Positions 7,873-13,333 of a stretch of 23,623 nucleotides of DNA are shown one piece after another. The stretch's first letter is position 1. Each line of letters begins with the position of its first letter. This DNA is from SIG450 sp045658425 (lineage in GTDB: Bacteria > Bacillota > Clostridia > UMGS1840 > HGM11507), in NCBI GenBank assembly GCA_045658425.1, contig JAZOVB010000096.1, positions 1-23,623 of the forward strand, in the 5' to 3' direction. Made by a program: the position numbers and the translations under genes. The notes below the pieces were generated by a model. The model was not told where the DNA came from. It was given only the letters and a program-made list of their open reading frames with translations, and did no database searches.

Positions 7873-8021
7873 TGCAAAGCATTAAATTCCATAAATCGCA
7901 AAGCGATTTATACATTAAAATTAATACTGTTACAAACAAAGGAAAATATATATTAACTCAATACCTATAACTATCATATATTGATTTTTGCTTTGCATGG
8001 TCCGGGGAATTTTAACATCCC
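7873..8021. repeat. 149-bp direct repeat, copy 1
   Basis: It is identical to the copy at 8126-8274 except for C at 7975 against T at 8228. Inside are a 9-bp hairpin (ATAAATCGC/GCGATTTAT, loop AAA, 7891-7911), a pair of inverted 8-mers TGCAAAGC (7873-7880) and GCTTTGCA (7990-7997), and the tail GGTCCGGGGAATTTTAACAT. It has no coding capacity. The inverted ends and compact size resemble a non-autonomous mobile or palindromic element, but no target-site duplication is evident. Confidence 0.92.
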
Positions 8022-8070
8022 AATTTAATTAAATGCAGTGATAAGGGATAGGAAAAATTTTCTGGATTGG

Positions 8071-8119
8071 ACAAAAATCATCCGAAGGTGTATGTGATAC
8101 ATCGAGAGGTGATTTTTGT
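8071..8119. repeat. Long hairpin element between the two repeats
   Basis: ACAAAAATCA-T-CC at 8071-8083 pairs with GGTGATTTTTGT at 8108-8119, with one bulged T. An inner stem, GGTGTAT/ATACATC, closes a GTG loop. Compared with copy 1's upstream flank, this hairpin looks like an insertion placed between the shared GATTG-like flank and the CAAAGC start of the second repeat. It may be a separate palindromic repeat family. Confidence 0.7.
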
Positions 8120-8125
8120 TCAAAA

Positions 8126-8274
8126 TGCAAAGCATTAAATTCCATAAATCGCAAAGCGATTTATACATTAAAATTAATACTGTTACAAACAAAGGAAAAT
8201 ATATATTAACTCAATACCTATAACTATTATATATTGATTTTTGCTTTGCATGGTCCGGGGAATTTTAACATCCC
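8126..8274. repeat. 149-bp direct repeat, copy 2
   Basis: This is the second copy, same orientation, 253 bp from copy 1 and differing at one base (T at 8228). Its tail abuts the mreB stop codon. Each copy also carries, on the minus strand, a promoter-like TTGTAA-17-TATAAA (8188-8160 here, 7935-7907 in copy 1) pointing toward mnmG. Confidence 0.92.
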
Positions 8275-8275
8275 T

Positions 8276-9313
8276 TTAATTCATGTTTTCGTAATTTTTT
8301 CTCTCTGCCACACTGTTCCCTGCCGCCTGAATAATATCCATACTCTCTAAGGATACCCCTGTGCCGATTGCAACGCAGGTAGTGGGGTCTTCTGCAATTT
8401 TTGCAGGAATTCCCGTTCTCTTTTCTATAAGCTTATCAAAGCCCTGCATCAAGGCACCGCCGCCTGTAAGCACTATATGATTTGTGGCAATATCACCCAC
8501 AAGCTCGGGAGGAGTTCTCTCTAATACATCATGAATTGCATCTGCGATGGAGTTTGCCGCTTCGCTTAATGCATCGATAATTTCATCTGACCTTAGTTCT
8601 AAAGTGTTGGGAAGACCTGTAATAAGGTTTCTTCCTTTTATGCTTGTGGTTTTAATTTCATCAAGAGGGAATACACAACCGATGGATTTTTTTATTTCTT
8701 CGGCAGTTCTTTCACCTATCAGGATATTGTAATTCTTTCTTATATACTTGATAATTGCATCATCGAAAGTATCTCCGGCAATTTTTATTGAATTGGAAAC
8801 AACAACTCCGCCTAAGGATATAACTGCAATATCGGTAGTACCGCCGCCGATATCAACAATCATATTACCGTTAGGCTCTGCAATATCAATACCTGCCCCG
8901 ATTGCTGCGGCAATAGGTTCTTCAATAACATAAGCTCTTTTTGCACCTGCCTGAAGAGCAACATCAACAACTGCTCTTTCTTCAACCTCTGTAACTCCCG
9001 AGGGAACACAGATAACTATATTGGGCTTGAAGAATTTGGAAAAATTAACCTTTGAAAGAAAGCTCTTAAGCATCTTTTCTGTGGTGTCATAATCGGAAAT
9101 AACGCCGTCACGAAGAGGTCTTATGGCTACAATATTTCCCGGTGTTCTGCCTATCATTTTCTGTGCATCATCACCAACCGCATAAACCTTTCCGGAAACT
9201 CTGTCAATGGCCGCAACCGAAGGCTCTCTTAAAACAATTCCCTGACCCTTCACATAGATGATAACCGTTGCGGTACCCAAATCTATTCCTATATTTTGTC
9301 TGAAATTAAACAT
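8276..9313 (-). CDS. mreB: Rod-shape determining actin homologue MreB/Mbl
   Basis: This bacterial actin polymerises under the membrane and guides lateral cell-wall synthesis. It is 345 residues, a typical length. The actin-fold ATP motifs are visible: phosphate-1 IGIDLGTATV near residue 8, the GRTPGNIVAIRPL-DGVISD block near 55, phosphate-2 IVDIGGGTTDIAV near 150-160 and the adenosine motif VLTGGGALMQGF near 282. It stands alone, with no mreC/mreD, like Bacillus mbl or mreBH rather than the mreBCD operon copy; the exact paralogue cannot be settled here. The ATG is preceded by AAGGAGT, and its promoter is divergent from that of the flippase gene. Its 3' side runs straight into the repeat region. 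Confidence 0.92.
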   Translation of the reverse strand: MFNFRQNIGIDLGTATVIIYVKGQGIVLREPSVAAIDRVSGKVYAVGDDAQKMIGRTPGNIVAIRPLRDGVISDYDTTEKMLKSFLSKVNFSKFFKPNIVICVPSGVTEVEERAVVDVALQAGAKRAYVIEEPIAAAIGAGIDIAEPNGNMIVDIGGGTTDIAVISLGGVVVSNSIKIAGDTFDDAIIKYIRKNYNILIGERTAEEIKKSIGCVFPLDEIKTTSIKGRNLITGLPNTLELRSDEIIDALSEAANSIADAIHDVLERTPPELVGDIATNHIVLTGGGALMQGFDKLIEKRTGIPAKIAEDPTTCVAIGTGVSLESMDIIQAAGNSVAERKNYENMN

Positions 9314-9368
9314 AGTAAAAACTCCTTAATTTATCTTATGTTTGTTAAATTATAAAATACTATTCTAT

Positions 9369-9398
9369 ATTATACATCACTACCTTGTCGTTTGTCAA
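9369..9398 (-). promoter_or_regulatory. mreB promoter
   Basis: On the minus strand, TTGACA (9398-9393) and TATAAT (9374-9369) are both consensus, with an 18-bp spacer. The TTGACA sits 17 bp from the -35 of the divergent flippase promoter. Confidence 0.8.
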
Positions 9399-9415
9399 AC
9401 AATTTTAAAAACAGG

Positions 9416-9444
9416 TTGACTATCTTTTTTAATTATTGTATTAT
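9416..9444 (+). promoter_or_regulatory. Promoter of the flippase-mazG unit
   Basis: TTGACT at 9416-9421 and TATTAT at 9439-9444 have a 17-bp spacer, followed by GGAGGTG at 9450-9456 and the ATG at 9463. The transcript leader is very short, about 10-15 bases. Confidence 0.75.
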
Positions 9445-9462
9445 TTAGTGGAGGTGTTTTTA

Positions 9463-11049
9463 ATGGACAATAAAAAAAATAACTTTCTTATAGGAGCATT
9501 GATAATTGCTATATCTCATGTTCTTGTAAAAATTATTGGAGCAGTATATAAAATTCCCCTTGACAGATTTATTCTTACAACAACAGGGATGGGAATATAC
9601 TCATCTTCTTATACAATTTATAACTGGTTATTTGTTGTATCTACTGCCGGGCTTCCGGTTGCTATATCAAAGCTGGTTTCCGAGGCAAGAGCCACAGGAA
9701 AAGAAAGTGAAGCCAGGAAGATTTTTAAAGTTTCTTTGGTTATGCTTGTTTGTGTAGGACTGGTTGCTTTTCTTGTAATGTTTTTAATGGCTGTGCCGTT
9801 TTCCAAGCTGATAAATGCGGAGTCCTCATATCTTACAATGATGGTTATGGCACCAAGTCTTTTCTTTGTTGCCGTGTCCAGTAGCTTCAGAGGATATTTT
9901 CAGGGGAGAAAGAATATGCTTCCCACAGCATTATCTGAGGTGATTGAGGCTTTTTGTAAGCTTGTATTCGGGCTGTGCTTCGCGTATTTTGCCATGAAGC
10001 TTACCGGTGAATATTATATAGGCTCTGCAGGAGCGATTTCGGGAGTTACATTAGGAACTGTTTTCAGTTTTCTTTTCCTGTTTGTATATTATAAGAAAAC
10101 TTTGGATAAAAATCAGATAACAACAGGGGAAGATACAAGCAGTGCGGGAGAAATTTTAAAAAACCTTGTAAAACTTGCCATTCCCGTTACTCTTGGGGTG
10201 TCGGTTTTTACTTTAACCTCTCTGATTGATACCGCAATGATTATGAATCAGTTAAGCGGAATAGGTTATCCTGAAGCAGAAAGACTATCTATGTACGGTT
10301 ATCTTAACCGTGCAATAACTCTTTTTAATCTGCCGCCTACAGTTATTGCCAGTATTGCTGTTTCAGTAGTACCATCAATAGCCTCTGCAATCGCAGTAAA
10401 TGATAATAAAACAGCTCACGAAAATGTTATATCTGCGTTAAGAATTACTGTTTTATTCGCAATGCCCTGTGCTATGGGCTTATCAGCTCTTTCATCTCCT
10501 ATTTTGTCTTTTGTGTATGCAGATTCAAATTATTATCATCTGCTTACTGTTATGGGGATTGCAACCTTATTTGTAACTGTTGTGCAGGTATCAAATGCTC
10601 TTTTACAGGCTTATAATAAACCCTGGGTTCCGGTCTTTAATATGATGATGGGCGGTGCGGTTAAAATAATTGTAAACCTTATTCTCGTTTCACGGCCCAA
10701 TATTAATATTTACGGTGCCCCTGTCGGCACAACCCTTTGTTATATGACTGTTGTTATCCTTAATATTATAGCACTTAAGCGTATTTCGGGTGTTAAGTTT
10801 GGATTTTTGGGATTTATTGTCAAACCCGCAGTTATAGGAGCGGTTACCTTTGTTTCTTCGGTTCTGTGTTATAACTTTACAAGCGGGTTGTTGGGCAATA
10901 CACTTTCTTTATGTGTTTCCATTGCCGTTGCTGCGGTATTTTATCTTTTGTCGGTACTTCTTATAAAAGCACTGACTAAATCGGAAATTTTACTTTTACC
11001 AAAGGGAGAAGTTATATTAAATAAACTTGAAAGGTTCAAATTGATATGA
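9463..11049 (+). CDS. SpoVB/YabM-like polysaccharide or lipid-linked precursor flippase (MOP superfamily)
   Basis: This is an integral membrane protein of 528 residues with about 14 predicted helices spread along its whole length. It is related to SpoVB, YabM and MurJ of the MOP flippase superfamily. The N-terminal GALIIAISHVLVKIIGAVYKIPL segment and the GMGIYSSSYTIYNWLF segment are typical of the SpoVB group. Such proteins move undecaprenyl-linked sugar units across the membrane, and SpoVB acts in spore cortex formation. Its place right before mazG matches B. subtilis yabM-yabN. A TTG 27 bases upstream would start inside the -10 box, so the ATG after GGAGGTG is chosen. The gene ends in an ATGA overlap with mazG. 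Spore-specific or general wall function cannot be told apart from sequence. Confidence 0.87.
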   Translation: MDNKKNNFLIGALIIAISHVLVKIIGAVYKIPLDRFILTTTGMGIYSSSYTIYNWLFVVSTAGLPVAISKLVSEARATGKESEARKIFKVSLVMLVCVGLVAFLVMFLMAVPFSKLINAESSYLTMMVMAPSLFFVAVSSSFRGYFQGRKNMLPTALSEVIEAFCKLVFGLCFAYFAMKLTGEYYIGSAGAISGVTLGTVFSFLFLFVYYKKTLDKNQITTGEDTSSAGEILKNLVKLAIPVTLGVSVFTLTSLIDTAMIMNQLSGIGYPEAERLSMYGYLNRAITLFNLPPTVIASIAVSVVPSIASAIAVNDNKTAHENVISALRITVLFAMPCAMGLSALSSPILSFVYADSNYYHLLTVMGIATLFVTVVQVSNALLQAYNKPWVPVFNMMMGGAVKIIVNLILVSRPNINIYGAPVGTTLCYMTVVILNIIALKRISGVKFGFLGFIVKPAVIGAVTFVSSVLCYNFTSGLLGNTLSLCVSIAVAAVFYLLSVLLIKALTKSEILLLPKGEVILNKLERFKLI

Positions 11050-11741
11050 ATATAAATAAAGAAAAATACACATTTGAGGATTTGCTTTGGGTGGTTGATA
11101 AATTAAGAGGGGAAAACGGTTGTGAATGGGACAGAGCTCAGACTCACGAAACCTTGCTTAAATATCTCGTTGAAGAATCCTATGAATATATAGAAGCAAC
11201 AGAGAAGAAGGATGTAAAGGCACAGGCAGAGGAATTGGGAGATGTGCTTTTGCAGATTGTTATGAGTGCCAGAATAGGTGCCGAAACAGGTGATTTTGAT
11301 ATTTCGGATGTAATAGACGGAATATGCAGAAAAATGATATACAGACATCCTCATGTTTTTTCGGATACCGTTGTTTCAGGTGTTGATGATATTTTAAAAA
11401 ACTGGGATGAATTAAAGAAAAAAGAGAAAAATCTGTCGGGGGACAAAGAGGCACTGTTATCGGTTTCTACATCGTTACCTGCCCTTATGAGAGCACAAAA
11501 AGTAATTAAAAAGATAAAAAAACTGGAAAAAAATAAAAAATTCAGCGGTTTTAACAAAGAAACTATTGACAAATCCGATAAAATAGGTGATAATAATGTT
11601 GTATTCTCTAACGAATTTGTCAATGAAGACGATTTCACGGAGGCACTTTTAAGGTTAATTGACTTAGCCAATGAAAGGGATATTTCTTTGGAGTTATGCT
11701 TAAACAGTCGTATTAACGAAATAATTAATCGATTTAACTAA
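11046..11741 (+). CDS. mazG: MazG-type nucleoside triphosphate pyrophosphohydrolase
   Basis: This is a house-cleaning enzyme that hydrolyses (d)NTPs to monophosphate and pyrophosphate. The first MazG domain (about 10-110) is intact, with EExxE at 43-47 and EELGD at 62-66, the magnesium ligands. The second half keeps the LPALMRAQKVIKK entry and a closing helix resembling the second MazG domain, but EELGD is replaced by a region around VNEDDFTEALL, so the second site is probably inactive. The 231-residue length fits a MazG without the N-terminal methyltransferase-like domain that B. subtilis YabN has. It overlaps the flippase gene by four bases (ATGA) and is translationally coupled. hup follows 63 bases later. 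Confidence 0.92.
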   Translation: MNINKEKYTFEDLLWVVDKLRGENGCEWDRAQTHETLLKYLVEESYEYIEATEKKDVKAQAEELGDVLLQIVMSARIGAETGDFDISDVIDGICRKMIYRHPHVFSDTVVSGVDDILKNWDELKKKEKNLSGDKEALLSVSTSLPALMRAQKVIKKIKKLEKNKKFSGFNKETIDKSDKIGDNNVVFSNEFVNEDDFTEALLRLIDLANERDISLELCLNSRINEIINRFN

Positions 11742-11804
11742 GTGTACATATTTAATCGCACTTATTTAAAATACAATAAAATAAATGAAAGGGGTATTAC
11801 TCAC

Positions 11805-12077
11805 ATGAACAAGACAGAATTAATCAACGCTATTGTTGAATCCGCAAAAATCTCCAAGAAAGACGCTACAGCTGCTTTAGATGCTACTATCGACGCTATC
11901 GTAGATGCTCTTAAAAAAGGTGATAAGGTTCAGTTAGTTGGTTTCGGTTCTTTTGAAGTTAAAGAAAGAGCTGCAAGAAAAGGCAGAAATCCTAAGACTA
12001 AAGAAGAAATCACAATTCCTGCTTCTAAAGTTCCAGGCTTCAAAGCTGGCAGAGGCTTAAAAGACGCTGTTAAATAA
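11805..12077 (+). CDS. hup: DNA-binding protein HU
   Basis: This nucleoid protein is exactly 90 residues, the family norm. Two helices (about 3-38) form the dimer core. The signature GFGSFEVKERAARKGRNP (46-63) leads into the DNA-embracing arm with the Pro at its tip (RNP), and the C-terminal helix closes the fold. The ATG at 11805 has AAAGGGG about ten bases upstream and starts with the canonical MNKTELI; the in-frame ATG-less extension upstream is discarded. Codon use is biased in the way expected for a strongly expressed gene. The mazG-hup order is common in Clostridia, where yabP/yabQ genes often follow; here a terminator and an accessory cassette follow instead. Confidence 0.97.
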   Translation: MNKTELINAIVESAKISKKDATAALDATIDAIVDALKKGDKVQLVGFGSFEVKERAARKGRNPKTKEEITIPASKVPGFKAGRGLKDAVK

Positions 12078-12095
12078 TTGAATAATTAATTTAAA

Positions 12096-12140
12096 GCATA
12101 AAAAATCCGGACAAGTTATTTGCCCGGTATTTTTTTATGC
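12096..12140 (+). terminator. hup terminator
   Basis: GCATAAAAAATCCGG and CCGGTATTTTTTTATGC pair around a short loop containing a weaker inner CAA/TTG stem. The T-rich right arm provides the tract. It isolates hup from the cassette downstream. Confidence 0.8.
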
Positions 12141-12176
12141 TTAATTTTTCACCATTTTTCCAATAAAAATAAAAAC

Positions 12177-12206
12177 TTGACAGAACAAATGTTCGTATGT
12201 TATATT
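12177..12206 (+). promoter_or_regulatory. Promoter of the SOS-type three-gene cassette
   Basis: The -35 is a perfect TTGACA (12177-12182) and the -10 is TATATT (12201-12206), 18 bp apart. The spacer is largely filled by a LexA-type box. Unrepressed, this would be a strong promoter. Confidence 0.82.
12183..12194 (+). promoter_or_regulatory. LexA (DinR)-type box within the promoter spacer
   Basis: GAACAAATGTTC fits the Gram-positive LexA core GAAC-RNRY-GTTC at every position; the outer bases are A on the left and G on the right. It starts one base after the -35, the classic place for repression by blocking RNA polymerase. The inference is induction after DNA damage. It was found by eye; no genome-wide scan was possible. 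Confidence 0.72.
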
Positions 12207-12209
12207 TAG

Positions 12210-12243
12210 GTTGCAAAACACAACAAACGAATAACCGGTTATT
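12210..12243 (+). promoter_or_regulatory. Leader operator candidates: dyad plus 14-bp palindrome
   Basis: GTTGCAAAACACAACAAA at 12210-12227 lies around the expected transcription start and contains GTTG-7-CAAC. The perfect palindrome AATAACCGGTTATT follows at 12230-12243, just before the AAGGAGG ribosome site. A near copy of the first motif recurs at 12465-12482 inside the end of the first gene. These could be binding sites for the cassette's own repressor-like protein, which is inference. Confidence 0.45.
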
Positions 12244-12260
12244 ACAAAAAAGGAGGAACA

Positions 12261-12521
12261 ATGGAAGGTATTAAGGATTTAAGAGATGCCCTGAGGGCAA
12301 ATACTATGAAAAAAGAAAGAGTGTGCCGTCTGACGGGGCTTTCAAAAAATGGCTTGAAGCGCAAACTTGCCATTCCCAAAAAGTTTACCCTTTATGAAAT
12401 AGTGGGAATTAAGTTGGCTTTAGGTCTTGAAATGGACGAGATAATAAAAATTTTTGCCCCTTTTGTTGCAAAATACAACAAAAACGAGGATTTTGACAGG
12501 AGGTTTTATAATTATGATTAA
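12261..12521 (+). CDS. Cro/DUF739-like phage-type DNA-binding protein
   Basis: This is an 86-residue, basic, helix-rich protein. The segment from about residue 22 to 68 has the layout of small phage Cro-like proteins of the DUF739 kind: VCRLTGLSKNGLKRKL as a helix-turn-helix with a recognition helix, then FTLYEIVGIKLALGLEMDEIIKIF, where typical members read FTL-EI-KIK-LGLS-EE-I-IF. A short polar tail follows. A perfect AAGGAGG site fixes the start. The gene sits behind a LexA-box promoter and overlaps the next gene by eight bases. I infer a regulator of its own operon or of an element elsewhere. Alternative: a generic Xre-type repressor. Family recognition is from memory of the pattern. Confidence 0.62.
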   Translation: MEGIKDLRDALRANTMKKERVCRLTGLSKNGLKRKLAIPKKFTLYEIVGIKLALGLEMDEIIKIFAPFVAKYNKNEDFDRRFYNYD

Positions 12522-12846
12522 AATTGTAGGGGAAGAAATGGAAATAAAAAAATACATAAAGGCTGTAAAAGAGCTTTTTGGTTTATATAAAAGCTTAAAT
12601 GACGGTGAGGAGAGTCCCTTGTTTTCGGACAAACAGTTTAAAACACTTTTAAAAACAGCTTTTGCAAATCCTGTTTATGCTAAAGATACTCTGAAAGGGA
12701 AAATTTTAAGGGAAAATATCTTAGGGGATAAGTCCCTTACTTTGATAGCTGAGGAAACAATGTACAGCATAGCACATATATATGCGGTAAAACAAAAAAT
12801 ATATAAAGAATTTGCATCGGTAACCTTTGGGGTGATAATATTATGA
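12514..12846 (+). CDS. Small protein with C-terminal sigma-70 region-4-like helix-turn-helix, function unknown
   Basis: This is a 110-residue protein. The N-terminal half is charged and helical without a recognised domain. Residues about 70-105 (LTLIAEETMYSIAHIYAVKQKIYKEF) have the arrangement of a sigma region-4 or ArpU/RinA-type helix-turn-helix, as seen in phage late-gene regulators. The start at 12514 follows AGGAGG by ten bases and overlaps the stop of the first gene; a further upstream in-frame ATG at 12454 lies deep inside that gene with no ribosome site and is rejected. The stop overlaps the next start (ATGA). I do not recognise an exact family, and the role as a transcription regulator is inference. 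Confidence 0.6.
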   Translation: MIKIVGEEMEIKKYIKAVKELFGLYKSLNDGEESPLFSDKQFKTLLKTAFANPVYAKDTLKGKILRENILGDKSLTLIAEETMYSIAHIYAVKQKIYKEFASVTFGVIIL

Positions 12847-13256
12847 CAAATTATTTAAGAATAAGAAGACTTGCATTAAAATATAAGAAATTATGTGCTG
12901 TTAAAGAGGAGCTTATAAAATTATCCCAAAATAAGAAATCATCCGCAAATCTATATCTTAAGTATAAAAAAGTTACATCAGAGAGTAGGCGGGATATAAG
13001 ACGGCTTTTAAATTATATAGAGCTTTATGAGGTAATATTTGAACATAGTCTTAATATGCTTGACAGTCCCTTTGAGAAAAAGATTACCGAAATTCTTTGC
13101 AAAGAGGGAAGGAGCGTAGAAAGTACGGCAGCACGAGTTTATCTTTCTTCTTCTACCGTTGACAGAATCTTCAAAAGATTTGTAATATATTTTTTTAACA
13201 ATCTTGATTCTTCTCAAAGAATTATAAAGCCGCTCCTTGAAATAAAAAAACTGTGA
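12843..13256 (+). CDS. Helix-turn-helix protein resembling phage late-type regulators, function unknown
   Basis: This is a very basic 137-residue protein. The first 75 residues are Lys/Arg-rich helices (a coiled segment about 5-60). The C-terminal part reads ITEILCKEGRSVESTAA, then VYLSSSTVDRIFKRF, which has the shape of a sigma-70 region-4 helix-turn-helix with a recognition helix. The start is coupled to the preceding gene by ATGA and has GGGGTG eight bases upstream. There is no terminator after it; gdhA begins 77 bases later with its own promoter. Together with its neighbour it could form a two-subunit activator of a distant promoter. No exact family is recognised and confidence in function is low. 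Confidence 0.6.
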   Translation: MTNYLRIRRLALKYKKLCAVKEELIKLSQNKKSSANLYLKYKKVTSESRRDIRRLLNYIELYEVIFEHSLNMLDSPFEKKITEILCKEGRSVESTAARVYLSSSTVDRIFKRFVIYFFNNLDSSQRIIKPLLEIKKL

Positions 13257-13263
13257 AAAAAAC

Positions 13264-13292
13264 TTGCAATCAGAATATAAATATAGTATAAT
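13264..13292 (+). promoter_or_regulatory. gdhA promoter
   Basis: TTGCAA (13264-13269) and TATAAT (13287-13292) have a 17-bp spacer, starting eight bases after the stop of the cassette's last gene. GGAGGG at 13322-13327 then precedes the ATG. Confidence 0.8.
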
Positions 13293-13333
13293 ACCTAAAA
13301 AAGATATTATGGGAAGAGTATGGAGGGAACTTT

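Larger units (their letters stand above)
7775..8275. other. 501-bp gene-free region with repeats and hairpins
   Basis: No credible coding sequence lies here on either strand. Reading from mnmG toward mreB, it holds a GC-rich hairpin (7805-7824), a 149-bp repeat (7873-8021), a 104-bp spacer with a long hairpin (8071-8119), and a second 149-bp repeat (8126-8274) that ends one base from the mreB stop codon. The 25-30 bases just before each repeat also resemble each other (GAGATATGAAAAATTCTTG versus GGGATAGGAAAAATTTTCTGG), so the duplicated unit is larger than the near-identical core. Confidence 0.9.

Noticed and set aside
7873..8274. CRISPR array
   Set aside because: There are only two repeats, each 149 bp, with a 104-bp spacer and no cas genes. 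The size and number do not fit a CRISPR.
9436..9462. TTG start for the flippase gene
   Set aside because: It would begin inside the -10 hexamer of the promoter; the ATG at 9463 has a strong GGAGGTG at the correct distance.
11742..11804. N-terminal extension of HU
   Set aside because: The extra 21 residues have no counterpart in HU proteins, and the ribosome site AAAGGGG points to ATG 11805.
12104..12113. TCCGGACAAG as another copy of the repeat tail
   Set aside because: Only six or seven bases match (CCGGAC), and they form the loop side of the hup terminator.
12454..12513. Earlier ATG for the second cassette gene
   Set aside because: It lies well inside the first gene and lacks a ribosome site; ATG 12514 has AGGAGG.
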